NCBI GenBank assembly: GCA_037200525.1
Contig: JBBCGG010000001.1
Span: forward strand, 521,526-585,525
DNA length: 64,000 bases
Direction of reading: 5' to 3'
From: Methylocella sp.
Lineage (GTDB): Bacteria; Pseudomonadota; Alphaproteobacteria; Rhizobiales; Beijerinckiaceae
The notes under the pieces were generated by a model. The model did no database searches, was not told where the DNA came from, and saw only the letters and a program-made list of their open reading frames with translations. Numbering within the stretch: the first letter of the stretch is position 1; the number at the start of each line of letters is the position of its first letter. The position numbers were made by a program, and so were the translations under genes. Below, one piece after another: positions 8,669 to 17,399 of this stretch.

Positions 8669-9556
8669 ATGTCGGTTTTGCCTTTCGATCAGCGCGACGG
8701 CTTTATTTGGCTGGACGGCAATCTCGTCGCCTGGGCGAACGCCAAGCTGCATGTGCTTTCGCATGGTCTGCATTACGCTTCCTGTGTGTTCGAGGGCGAG
8801 CGCGCCTATGGCGGCCGCATCTTCAAGTCGACCGAACATTCCGAACGGTTCAGGGCTTCGGCGGAGCTGCTCGATTTCCAGATCCCCTATTCCACAGCTG
8901 AATTGGACGCCATCAAGCAACTGGTCGTCTCCAAAAACAATTTCCAGAACTGCTACGTCCGCCCCGTCGCCTGGCGCGGCAGCGAGATGATGGCGGTCGC
9001 GGCGCAGAATTCGACCATCCATGTCGCCATCGCCGCCTGGGACTGGCCGAGCATGTTCGACATCGAGACGAAGATGAAGGGCATCAGGCTCGACATGGCC
9101 GAATACCGCCGCCCCGATCCGCTGACGGCGCCGTGCCGATCCAAAGCCGCCGGCCTCTACATGATCTGCACCATCTCCAAGCATCGGGCGGAACGCCGGG
9201 GCTACGCTGACGCCTTGATGCTCGACTGGCAGGGCCGCGTCGCCGAATGCACCGGGGCCAACATCTTCTTTGTCTTGCAGGGCGCTTTGCACACGCCGAT
9301 GGCCGACTGTTTTCTCGACGGCATCACGAGGCGCACCGTGATCGATCTCGCCAGGCGGCGCGGGATCGAGGTGATTGAGCGGCGCATTATGCCCGAAGAA
9401 CTCGCCGGCTTCGAAGAATGCTTTATCTGCGGCACCGGGGCCGAGGTCACCCCCGTCTCAGAAATCGGACCCTATAAATTCACGCCGGCGGCGATCTCCC
9501 GCGCCTTGATCGATGATTATTCCGCCGAGGTGCAGCCAAAACAGAAGGCCGCTTAA
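8669..9556 (+). CDS. ilvE: Branched-chain amino acid aminotransferase (class IV PLP enzyme)
   Basis: IlvE carries out the last step of valine, leucine and isoleucine synthesis, exchanging the amino group with glutamate. The 295-residue protein has the class IV fold signatures: HYASCVFEGERAYGGRIF near residue 35, the PLP-binding Lys159 in CRSKAAGLYM, the GRVAECTGANIFF phosphate-side motif and CFLDGITRRTVIDLA. The ATG at 8669 is preceded by ACAGGAA at a normal distance; a TTG 9 bp upstream is a less likely start. D-amino-acid transaminase and aminodeoxychorismate lyase share this fold, but FEGERAYGG and length favour IlvE. Confidence 0.88.
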   Translation: MSVLPFDQRDGFIWLDGNLVAWANAKLHVLSHGLHYASCVFEGERAYGGRIFKSTEHSERFRASAELLDFQIPYSTAELDAIKQLVVSKNNFQNCYVRPVAWRGSEMMAVAAQNSTIHVAIAAWDWPSMFDIETKMKGIRLDMAEYRRPDPLTAPCRSKAAGLYMICTISKHRAERRGYADALMLDWQGRVAECTGANIFFVLQGALHTPMADCFLDGITRRTVIDLARRRGIEVIERRIMPEELAGFEECFICGTGAEVTPVSEIGPYKFTPAAISRALIDDYSAEVQPKQKAA

Positions 9557-9560
9557 GCGA

Positions 9561-9582
9561 GAGAGCGCCAATTGGCGTTCTC
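9561..9582. repeat. 22-bp palindrome after ilvE
   Basis: GAGAGCGCC at 9561-9569 faces GGCGTTCTC at 9574-9582 across AATT, with a single wobble pair. It begins 4 bp after the ilvE stop. No U-run follows, so it is terminator-like but weak; it may protect the ilvE transcript or limit readthrough into the channel gene at 9601. Confidence 0.5.
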
Positions 9583-9600
9583 TGATCGGCGGGGATTGGC

Positions 9601-10203
9601 ATGCCGAAGGGGCGCCTCGAAGCTTTCACCGACGGCGTGATCGCCATCATCATCACCATTATGGTGCTGGAGCTGAAGGCTCCCGCCGGACATGATCTCG
9701 CCGCCCTGCAAGCGAGCCTGCCGATATTGCTCGTCTATGTCCTCAGCTACGTAAATGTCGGCATTTATTGGAACAACCACCACCATCTGCTGCACGCCGG
9801 AGAACGCGTGAACGGCAAGGTGCTTTGGGTCAATCTCTTCCTGTTATTCTGGCTGACGCTCGTGCCGTTCGTGATCCGCTGGATGGATGAGAGCGGCTTT
9901 ACTCCCTTGCCGACGGCGGCTTATGGCGTAGTTCTGGCTATGGCGGCAATCGCCTATTTTTGGCTGCAATGGTCGATCGCGGATTGCAACGGGCCGGAGT
10001 CCATTATTCGCGCCGCTATTGGCAAGGATCAGAAAGGCAAACTCTCGCTTATTCTCTATATCGCGGCGATCCCGCTAGCTTTCGTTTCGCCGTGGATATC
10101 CATCGCCCTCTATGTCGCCGTCTCATTGATGTGGTTTATTCCGGACCGCCGGATCGAGCGCTTTACCGGCGGACCCGAGTCTCAGGCGAAGGACACGCCA
10201 TAA
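9601..10203 (+). CDS. TMEM175-family (DUF1211) potassium channel-like membrane protein
   Basis: The 200-residue integral membrane protein has about six hydrophobic segments. It opens with RLEAFTDGVIAIIITIMVLEL, the first-helix F-(S/T)-D signature of the TMEM175/DUF1211 family, whose bacterial members form tetrameric K+-permeable channels. A second family feature is the NHHHLLHAGERVNGKVLWVNLFLLFWLTLVPF segment. The start ATG at 9601 is at the family boundary, since the FTDG motif is at residue 9. No partner gene is evident. Its 3' end overlaps the tail of a decayed cupin gene on the other strand. Function in this organism is inferred from the family only. Confidence 0.85.
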   Translation: MPKGRLEAFTDGVIAIIITIMVLELKAPAGHDLAALQASLPILLVYVLSYVNVGIYWNNHHHLLHAGERVNGKVLWVNLFLLFWLTLVPFVIRWMDESGFTPLPTAAYGVVLAMAAIAYFWLQWSIADCNGPESIIRAAIGKDQKGKLSLILYIAAIPLAFVSPWISIALYVAVSLMWFIPDRRIERFTGGPESQAKDTP

Positions 10204-10352
10204 CGCCCACACACGGCGGCGATCGCGGCCGGATCGTAACCGCCAGCTTCGCCGCGCGGGGCCAAAGCGGCGAGCTCCGCGAACATCTCTTGGATGCCGG
10301 CGCCGGGAGCGCAAAAAATCAGCAGCTTAGCGGCGACGGCTTCCTCGTTGCG
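10182..10352 (-). pseudogene. C-terminal remnant of a cupin-domain protein
   Basis: Reading the minus strand ending at the TGA at 10184-10182 gives NEEAVAAKLLIFCAPGAGI, then QEMFAELAALAPRG and DPAAIAAVCGRYGVSFA. This matches the C-terminal end of small cupin proteins (pattern ...LVIFTPGG.EGFFEELAAL...DPAKLAALAARYGIEF). Upstream in this frame the sequence runs straight into the 3' end of the L,D-transpeptidase gene with no start or cupin barrel, so only about 55 codons survive. Overlap with the TMEM175 stop is 22 bp. The assignment comes from pattern recognition on a short stretch. Confidence 0.6.
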
Positions 10353-10354
10353 GC

Positions 10355-12286
10355 CTAGCTTTCCAGCCCGAGCGCCGCCTTGACCCGCCGCGAATAGCCG
10401 TAAATGTCGTCGCGTATTTGCAGGCGCCCGGCCTCATCTACATAAGCGGTGAAATATTCGAGGTGAACCGGCAGCGGTTTCGGCAGAAAGACATAGCGCT
10501 CCTTGCCGCCGATCAATTTTTTGACCCGATCCTCGCTCCAGCCCTTTCCAAGCACCGTTTGGGCGAAGCGGAATGGGTCGTCGACGCGCACGCAGCCATG
10601 GCTAAAGGCGCGCTTCTCCTCGCTGAACAACGCTCGCGACGGCGTATCGTGCAGATAGACCGCGTAATCGTTCGGGAACATGAATTTGATGCGGCCCAGC
10701 GCATTGCGCTCCCCCGGCGGCTGACGCACGGTGAGCCTGCCGCCCTTCCAAATCGTCTCGTAGCCAAGCCTGTGCAGGTAATTCGGATCGGCGGCGAGTT
10801 TCGGCATCATCTCTTTTCGGATGATGGACGGCGGCACGTTCCAATAAGGATTGACGATCAGAAACTGCATTTTGTTGGAAAAAATCGGGGTCGGCGTGTC
10901 TGACTTGCCGACAACGACCCGGTGGCGCTCCACGACTTCGCCATTCTCGACGACGGCGACCTCATAATCGGGAATGTTGACCTCGATGCGGTCATCGCCA
11001 ATATCGCGCTGCATCCAGCGCCAGCGCTCCATATTGGCGATAATTTCGGCCTCGATCTTGGACCGCTGGCCGCCAGACAAAACAGCGATAGTCTGTGCGG
11101 TCAACCGACCCGTGCCGGGCAGCCCATTGGCTTTCTGGAAATCCGCAACCGCCATCGCGACTCTCGAATCATAGACAAGATCTTCAGCGTCATCGACCCC
11201 TTGGCCATCGAGACTGAGACGGGCGCGGATCAGCGGCACGCGGGGATCGCGCATTCCGACTTTCAAGACAGGGCCGCCGGGAATCGCCGCGCTGGCCACA
11301 GGCGCGCGGTCGCGCCGCAATTCAGCAAGCTTGTCGCGCAGAGCCGCATACGCTTTCTGCGGCGGGTTGAAACCCCTCAGCGTAGCGCCGGCGGCGGCGC
11401 CAGCATTGGCGACGGTCGTCAGAATGACTGAAGGATCGGCGATATCCGGCCGCTCCCCGATCGAGGACGCGATCAGGTGTGGATCGACGCGCGAGCCGCT
11501 GGCCTCGCGGCCATAGGCGACGACCGCCTCGCTCAAAGCGATATCGGCGGCGGCGATCTCATCGTCGGAGCCTGTCGGCGAGAAGCCGAGCGGCGGGTTT
11601 TTGAGGTCGAGCCCATCCTCCGCAGCGAGTTTGAGCCGCGCCAGCACGGGAACAACTTCGACGTTGGCCTGACCCTCGCGAGACCAGAGGGGCGCGAAAT
11701 CGCGCGCCGCGTAAAAGGCGGCGATGGCCTCGCGCTGATGGCGACGAGCGGCGGCGGAACCTTGGAGATCAGCCTCCGATTGCGTCTCGAGCGCGGCCTT
11801 CAATGCGGCGTTGAGCGGCGGCAAAGCCGGCCCCGGCGCGGCTGTCTGCTCGGGAGCCTCACTCAAGGGCGTCGCAAGCGTTTCAGGCGCGGTCGCGGAC
11901 GGGCTATCCTCGGCGCTGGTCCCGTCCGGCGTCGTCAGGTCGCGATTGACCGTCGTCTCGACGCGAAGATCGGGCCGACGCTGGTCATCGACTTGCGCGA
12001 TCGCCAGAGGCTCCGGAGCTGAATCTGCGGACTCTTTTAAAAGATCGAGGCTGGCTGATCCGCCCGTCTGGTTTGGCGAAAGCCGCGCCTCAGCTCCGGC
12101 TTGCGCGCTTCCGGCCCCCGCATAAAGCATCGCCGGCCGCTCCTCCGCGGGGCTAGCCAAAGCGGCGGTTGCCAGCGCAGGCCCCAACCAGCCTGCGACA
12201 CCGAAGAGAAACGCCAGAGCCAACGCGTTTTTCACCCTAGCCACCCCAACCCGCGCGCATATCTCGAAACCTCGTAATCGCCGCAT
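10355..12286 (-). CDS. L,D-transpeptidase (YkuD) with peptidoglycan-binding domain
   Basis: This enzyme forms 3-3 cross-links in peptidoglycan or attaches proteins to it, in the periplasm. The 643-residue protein has a signal sequence or N-terminal anchor (residues 15-45), a long Ala/Pro/Ser-rich linker to about 170, and an alpha-helical scaffold. A PG_binding_1 domain (DPRVPLIRARLSLDGQGV...YDSRVAMAVADFQKANGL) comes next, then a YkuD domain from IEVNIPDYEVAVVENGEVV to the catalytic motif SHGCVRVDDPFRFA. This is the large YcbB/LdtD-type layout. The ATG at 12286 is well placed before the hydrophobic segment. It stands alone between the cupin remnant and the sigma54 activator. Confidence 0.9.
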   Translation of the reverse strand: MRRLRGFEICARVGVARVKNALALAFLFGVAGWLGPALATAALASPAEERPAMLYAGAGSAQAGAEARLSPNQTGGSASLDLLKESADSAPEPLAIAQVDDQRRPDLRVETTVNRDLTTPDGTSAEDSPSATAPETLATPLSEAPEQTAAPGPALPPLNAALKAALETQSEADLQGSAAARRHQREAIAAFYAARDFAPLWSREGQANVEVVPVLARLKLAAEDGLDLKNPPLGFSPTGSDDEIAAADIALSEAVVAYGREASGSRVDPHLIASSIGERPDIADPSVILTTVANAGAAAGATLRGFNPPQKAYAALRDKLAELRRDRAPVASAAIPGGPVLKVGMRDPRVPLIRARLSLDGQGVDDAEDLVYDSRVAMAVADFQKANGLPGTGRLTAQTIAVLSGGQRSKIEAEIIANMERWRWMQRDIGDDRIEVNIPDYEVAVVENGEVVERHRVVVGKSDTPTPIFSNKMQFLIVNPYWNVPPSIIRKEMMPKLAADPNYLHRLGYETIWKGGRLTVRQPPGERNALGRIKFMFPNDYAVYLHDTPSRALFSEEKRAFSHGCVRVDDPFRFAQTVLGKGWSEDRVKKLIGGKERYVFLPKPLPVHLEYFTAYVDEAGRLQIRDDIYGYSRRVKAALGLES

Positions 12287-12391
12287 GACAGAGCCATGCT
12301 CAGGCCGCCTGTGAAGCTTATGTAGTTCATCTCGATCGTCAGTAAAGGTCTCTACCCAACAAGGTGAACGGTTTCCGCGCGGCGCGGATCC

Positions 12392-13924
12392 TCACGCGGC
12401 GTCATCGCGGCTGTCCTCAACCCGCGGCGCCGCGCCGGCCAGCGGATTGTCCTCGGCGGACTCCAAGCCATATTCCTTCATCTTGCGATAAAGAGTGGAG
12501 CGGCCGATGCCGAGTTTGCGGGCCATGGTCGACATCCGGCCGCGATAGCGATGAAATGCAAATCGGATGGCTTCGGCTTCGAGCTGCTCAAGCGGGCGCA
12601 TGTCGCCGCCATCGCCCAGCAAAGCCATCACATTAGGATCGCGAAATTCCACGCGGACAAATTCTTTTTCACGAGCAAGCTGATCGCGAACCGTCGCCGG
12701 GGCCGCCGGAACCCGCACGTCAAAACCCGGAACCTGGGCGGCGATCTGGGGAAATTCGGCGACGGTCAATTCATCGCCATCGGCGAGGACCACGGCGCGA
12801 AAAACCGCGTTCTCCAATTGCCGGACGTTGCCCGGCCAATCATAGGCGCTGAGCAAAGCGAGCGTTTCAGCGCTGATCCCGCGTAGCCTCTTGCCTTCCT
12901 CGGCGGCGAAGCGGGCGCAAAAACGCCGAGCCAGATCGGCAATGTCGTCGCTTCGCTGCCGCAATGGCGGAATGCCGATCGGATAGACGTTCAACCGATA
13001 ATACAGATCTTCGCGGAAACGGCCGGCCTTGACCAGTTCGATCAAATTTTGGTTGGTCGCGGAGATCAGCCGGATGTCGACCTTGACCGAACGCTTCGCC
13101 CCGATCGGATCGACCTCGCCTTCTTGCAGCGCGCGCAATAGCTTGACCTGCGCCTCGAGCGGCAATTCGCCGATCTCATCGAGAAATAGCGTGCCGCCAT
13201 GCGCCTCGACAAATTTACCTGCGTGCTTTTCGGCAGCGCCCGTAAAAGCGCCCTTCTCGTGCCCAAACAGGATCGATTCAATAAGATGTTCCGGCAGCGC
13301 TCCGCAATTGACCGTCACAAAAGCGCGGCCGCGCCGGTCGGAGGCGCCCTGAATGGCTCGGGCGACCAATTCCTTGCCGACGCCGGATTCGCCTTCGAGC
13401 AACACCGGAATGGTCGATTTCGCGGCCCGCTCGCCGAGCCGCACGACGCGATCCATGTCAGAGCTTTTGCTGGCGAGATCCCTGAACGATAGCGTGCCCG
13501 AGGCCTGCCGGTTCAGCCGCCGGACTTCATCCTCCAGCGCATCGACGCGCAGCGCATTTTTAATCGAGACCTGGAGCCGCTCGGCTCCGACGGGCTTCAC
13601 CACGAAATCGATCGCGCCCGCGCGCATAGCCGAAATGACCGCCTCGATCGACCCATTGGCAGTTTGCACAATGGTCGGGATTTTTAGGTCTTTTTCCCGC
13701 ATTCGGGCGAGCACGGCCATTCCGTCGAGATCGGGCATGACGAGATCGAGGATCAAAAGATCGATCTCCTCCTCCCCCGCGCCGCGCGAACCGGCCAACA
13801 TCCGCGCCAGCGCAGCTTCGCCGCCGTCCGCCATTTCCGCCGCGTAACCAAAGCGGTGAGCCAAAGCTTCGAGCAGCCGGCGCTGCACCGGGTCGTCGTC
13901 GACGATCAGAATTCTGGGGGACAT
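12392..13924 (-). CDS. Sigma54-dependent response regulator, NtrC family
   Basis: This transcription activator remodels RNA polymerase-sigma54. Domains in order: receiver (residues 3-125) with Asp60 in LLILDLVMPDLDG and Lys in VVKPVG; AAA+ domain (about 150-385) with Walker A GESGVGKE, the GAFTGA sigma54-contact loop, Walker B GGTLFLDEIGEL and the Arg-finger region FREDLYYRLNVYPI; and a Fis-type helix-turn-helix at the C-terminus (MARKLGIGRSTLYRKMKEYGL). The 510-residue length is normal. No sensor kinase is adjacent, so its input is unknown. The DNA-binding end is complete, so the gene looks functional. Confidence 0.9.
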   Translation of the reverse strand: MSPRILIVDDDPVQRRLLEALAHRFGYAAEMADGGEAALARMLAGSRGAGEEEIDLLILDLVMPDLDGMAVLARMREKDLKIPTIVQTANGSIEAVISAMRAGAIDFVVKPVGAERLQVSIKNALRVDALEDEVRRLNRQASGTLSFRDLASKSSDMDRVVRLGERAAKSTIPVLLEGESGVGKELVARAIQGASDRRGRAFVTVNCGALPEHLIESILFGHEKGAFTGAAEKHAGKFVEAHGGTLFLDEIGELPLEAQVKLLRALQEGEVDPIGAKRSVKVDIRLISATNQNLIELVKAGRFREDLYYRLNVYPIGIPPLRQRSDDIADLARRFCARFAAEEGKRLRGISAETLALLSAYDWPGNVRQLENAVFRAVVLADGDELTVAEFPQIAAQVPGFDVRVPAAPATVRDQLAREKEFVRVEFRDPNVMALLGDGGDMRPLEQLEAEAIRFAFHRYRGRMSTMARKLGIGRSTLYRKMKEYGLESAEDNPLAGAAPRVEDSRDDAA

Positions 13925-14211
13925 GCGGCCTCGCTGGGGCTTGCTGCCCCGTCGCCGCTTATGGTCATTGATTAGGGTAAATGCGGCGTTAATAAAGCTG
14001 AAAAACAGCTACGGCGACAACGCGGAAACTTATGCTTCGGTTGCGCGCGGCTGGCGCTCGAGTTTCCGAATTATCTTGGCCCCTCCGCGGGCGAACGCCG
14101 GATTACTGAAAGCCTGCCCAGAGGTTGCAGCGTCCAAGGTTGATCTCGCAGGCTGCGCTCCGATATGACTGCTGCGACCGCTACGACCAATCCTTTGAAC
14201 TGGATCACCAT

Positions 14212-16074
14212 ATGTTCCCCACGCGCCCCGGCTTCCCCGTCATTTTCCGCGCCGCCGCAGAGGCTGCGACGCAGAATGCGCCGACAGTCGACATCGGAGT
14301 CTTGCCGGAGTGGAACCTCGGCGATCTCTACGCCTCGATGGATTCGCCAGCTTTTGCGAGCGATCTCGCCAAGGCCGACGCCGATTGCAAGGCCTTTAAC
14401 GCGGCTTATAAGGGCGAACTCGAAGCGCTCGCCAGGGATGAAACGGGGGCGGCGCTGACGGAAGCGATACGGCGCTATGAGGGGCTGGAGGAGCTGCTTG
14501 GCCGCATCTCGTCTTATGCCGGCCTCATCTATGCGAGCGACACCTCCGATCCTGCGCGCGGAAAATTCTACGGCGATGCGCAGGAGAAAATCACCGCCGC
14601 CTCATCCAATCTCCTGTTCTTCGAACTCGAGTTGAACCGGCTCGGCGATGGCGCGCTGGACAAGGCCTTGGCGTCCGGCCCGCTGGCGCATTACCGCCCC
14701 TGGCTTGAGGACATCCGCAAAGGCAAGCCCTACCAGCTTGACGACAAGATCGAGCAATTATTTCTCGAGAAATCGGTCACCGCTTTCGGCGCCTGGAATC
14801 GCCTGTTCGACGAGACGATCACGTCGCTGCGCTTCACCGTCGATGGCGAGGCCCTCGGCATCGAGCCTGTGTTGAATTTGATGCAGGACCCGCAGGAAGA
14901 GGTCCGCGAAAAAGCCGCCAACGCTTTCGGGCTCGGGCTGCGCGAAAATCTGCGCGTTTTTACGCTGATTTCCAACACGCTGGGCAAAGACAAAGAGATT
15001 TCCGATCGCTGGCGCGGCTTTACCGACGTCGCCGATTCGCGCCATCTCGCCAATCGGGTCGAGCGCGAAGTCGTCGATGCGCTGGTCAGCGCCGTGCGCG
15101 AGGCCTATCCGCGCTTGTCGCACCGCTATTACAAGCTCAAAGCCAAATGGTTCGGCAAGCCGGCGCTGAAACATTGGGATCGCAACGCGCCGCTGCCAAA
15201 CGCTCCCGCCAAGACCTATGCGTGGGCAGACGCGCGGGACACCGTGCTTGGCGCCTATGGCGAGTTCTCGCCGAAAATGGCTGGCATCGCCAAGCGCTTC
15301 TTCGATGAGCGCTGGATCGACGCGCCGGTGCGGCCCGGAAAATCCCCAGGCGCCTTCGCGCATCCAACGGTGCCCTCGGCGCACCCTTATGTTCTCTTGA
15401 ACTATCAGGGCAAGCCGCGCGACGTGATGACGCTTGCGCATGAACTCGGCCATGGCGTGCATCAGGTTCTGGCCGCCCATAACGGCGCCCTGGTGGCCCC
15501 AGCGCCTCTGACCCTCGCCGAGACCGCCTCCGTCTTCGGCGAGATGCTGACCTTCCGTGCGCTGCTCGCCAAAGCCGGCGCGGTGAGCGAGCGGCGCGCC
15601 ATGCTCGCCGCCAAGGTCGAGGACATGCTGAACACCGTGGTGCGGCAGATCGCATTTTATTCGTTCGAGCGCAAGGTTCATCTCGAACGCCGCAACGGCG
15701 AACTCACCGCCGAGCGGATTTGCGATCTATGGATGAGCGAACAAGCGGACAGTCTCGGCCCGGCGATCGAGGTTGGCCCAAACTATGAGACCTATTGGGC
15801 CTATATTCCGCATTTCGTCCATTCGCCTTTCTATGTCTACGCCTATGCGTTCGGGGATTGCCTCGTCAATTCGCTCTATGGCGTCTACCAGAACGCGAGG
15901 GAAGGCTTTGCTGAGCGCTATCTCGCCATGCTTGCGGCAGGCGGCGCAAAACACCACGCCGAGCTGCTCGCGCCATTCGGCCTCGACGCTCGCGACCCAG
16001 CCTTCTGGCAGATCGGGCTGTCGATGATCGAAGGAATGATTGTCGAGCTAGAAGGGTTGGAGGAAAAGAGCTAA
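14212..16074 (+). CDS. pepF: M3-family oligoendopeptidase (PepF)
   Basis: This is a cytoplasmic zinc metallopeptidase that degrades oligopeptides. The M3 active site is visible as LAHELGHGVHQ near residue 415, with the distal Glu in LAETASVFGEML. Other family segments are YAGLIYASDTSDPARGKF, YRLSHRYYKLKAKW-like AYPRLSHRYYKLKAKW and FVHSPFYVYAYAFGD near the end. I start at the ATG at 14212 (MFPTRPGFPV), giving 620 residues, close to the normal 600; the open frame reaches a TTG at 14125 that adds unrelated residues. It converges with trpS across a 74-bp gap holding a 7-bp inverted repeat (GGCGCCG/CGGCGCC). Confidence 0.9.
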   Translation: MFPTRPGFPVIFRAAAEAATQNAPTVDIGVLPEWNLGDLYASMDSPAFASDLAKADADCKAFNAAYKGELEALARDETGAALTEAIRRYEGLEELLGRISSYAGLIYASDTSDPARGKFYGDAQEKITAASSNLLFFELELNRLGDGALDKALASGPLAHYRPWLEDIRKGKPYQLDDKIEQLFLEKSVTAFGAWNRLFDETITSLRFTVDGEALGIEPVLNLMQDPQEEVREKAANAFGLGLRENLRVFTLISNTLGKDKEISDRWRGFTDVADSRHLANRVEREVVDALVSAVREAYPRLSHRYYKLKAKWFGKPALKHWDRNAPLPNAPAKTYAWADARDTVLGAYGEFSPKMAGIAKRFFDERWIDAPVRPGKSPGAFAHPTVPSAHPYVLLNYQGKPRDVMTLAHELGHGVHQVLAAHNGALVAPAPLTLAETASVFGEMLTFRALLAKAGAVSERRAMLAAKVEDMLNTVVRQIAFYSFERKVHLERRNGELTAERICDLWMSEQADSLGPAIEVGPNYETYWAYIPHFVHSPFYVYAYAFGDCLVNSLYGVYQNAREGFAERYLAMLAAGGAKHHAELLAPFGLDARDPAFWQIGLSMIEGMIVELEGLEEKS

Positions 16075-16148
16075 AGGCTCTCGCAAATCACAGCTGGCTA
16101 GGCGCCGCCTAACCGACCATAGTCGGCGCCGCCAAGCTCCCAGAAGCT

Positions 16149-17183
16149 CTACCGCACAAATCCCAAAATATCCTTCACCGCCGCAATGTTCTCTTTGGCG
16201 ATGATTCTGGCGCGCGCGGCTCCGTCAGCGAGCACCGCGTCAATATACGGGGCGTCATCCTTCAGCCGTTTCATCTCGGCTCCGATCGGGCCAAGTTTTG
16301 TCGCGGCAAGCTCGACGAGCGCCGATTTAAAGACGGAAAAATTGCCGCCCCCAAAGGTCCGCAGAACCTCCGCCTTTGTCTGCCCATTGAGCGCCGCATA
16401 GATGCCGACAAGATTTTCCGCTTCCGGCCTGTTGGCGAGGCCCTCGACTTCAGAAGGGAGGGGTTCAGGGTCCGTCTTCGCCTTGCGCACTTTCTGCGCG
16501 ATCGTGTCGGCGTCATCGGAGAGATTGATCCGCGAATAATCGGACGGGTCCGATTTCGACATTTTCTTGGCCCCGTCGCGCAGACTCATCACGCGCGTGG
16601 CCGGCCCTTGAATGAGCGGCTCCGGCAGCGGGAAAAATGCATCGCCATGACCGCGCGCTTCAATCGAAGCCGCAAAATCAGCGTTGAATTTTTGCGCTAT
16701 GTCGCGAGCGAGTTCGAGATGCTGTTTCTGATCCTCGCCGACTGGCACGCGGGTCGCGCGATAAAGCAGAATGTCGGCGGCCATCAGGCACGGATAGACG
16801 TAAAGCCCGACCGAGGCGTTCTCGCGGTCCTTGCCCGCCTTCTCCTTGAACTGCGTCATGCGATTGAGCCAGCCGACGCGGGCGACGCAGTTGAACACCC
16901 AGGCGAGTTCGGCGTGTTCGGAGACCTGGCTCTGATTGAACACGATATGCTGTTTGGGATCGACGCCGCAGGCGATGAAAGCCGCCGTGACTTCACGGAT
17001 GCTGGCCTTCAATTCGTCCGGCTTTTGCGGAACCGTGATGGCATGAAGATCGACGACGCAATAGATGCAGTCATGCGTGCGCTGCAATTCAACGAATTTG
17101 ACGATCGCGCCAAGATAGTTGCCAAGGTGCAGGTTCCCCGTCGGCTGAACGCCGGAGAATGCCCGTTCAACGAATTTCGCCAT
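16149..17183 (-). CDS. trpS: Tryptophan--tRNA ligase
   Basis: TrpS charges tRNA-Trp. It is a class I synthetase with the HIGH-like motif [10 protein letters not shown] near residue 20 and the KMSKS loop seen as [11 protein letters not shown] near residue 205. Further TrpS segments are DLHAITVPQ, the [16 protein letters not shown] stretch and [16 protein letters not shown]. The ATG at 17183 ([16 protein letters not shown]) sits behind GGAG and gives 344 residues, a normal length; the frame is open 63 bp further up but those residues are not family-like. It is monocistronic and divergent from the ankyrin gene. Confidence 0.95.
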   Translation of the reverse strand: MAKFVERAFSGVQPTGNLHLGNYLGAIVKFVELQRTHDCIYCVVDLHAITVPQKPDELKASIREVTAAFIACGVDPKQHIVFNQSQVSEHAELAWVFNCVARVGWLNRMTQFKEKAGKDRENASVGLYVYPCLMAADILLYRATRVPVGEDQKQHLELARDIAQKFNADFAASIEARGHGDAFFPLPEPLIQGPATRVMSLRDGAKKMSKSDPSDYSRINLSDDADTIAQKVRKAKTDPEPLPSEVEGLANRPEAENLVGIYAALNGQTKAEVLRTFGGGNFSVFKSALVELAATKLGPIGAEMKRLKDDAPYIDAVLADGAARARIIAKENIAAVKDILGFVR

Positions 17184-17399
17184 GCGGAAAGGGGCTCCTG
17201 GTGATTCTTGCCGCGGGCTTATCAGGCTGCGCGGCGCACATAGCAAGGACTCGACGAAGATAGCGCGCTATAGACAGGGTAATGGCATTTTGCGCAAGAG
17301 CGGAACCCCGGTGAATTTCGGTCGCGGCCGGGTTGGCCGGGCGCAGCTATGCGCGATCTCCCGCGTAAAATTTAGAACAAATCGAGCAGGCCCTGCATC

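Noticed and set aside
14758-15681. 307-codon minus-strand frame opposite pepF
   Set aside because: Antisense shadow of a well-supported metallopeptidase; composition typical of high-GC shadows.
16101-16130. Inverted repeat GGCGCCG/CGGCGCC between pepF and trpS
   Set aside because: A 7-bp stem with a 16-nt loop and no U-tract is weak; not called as a terminator.
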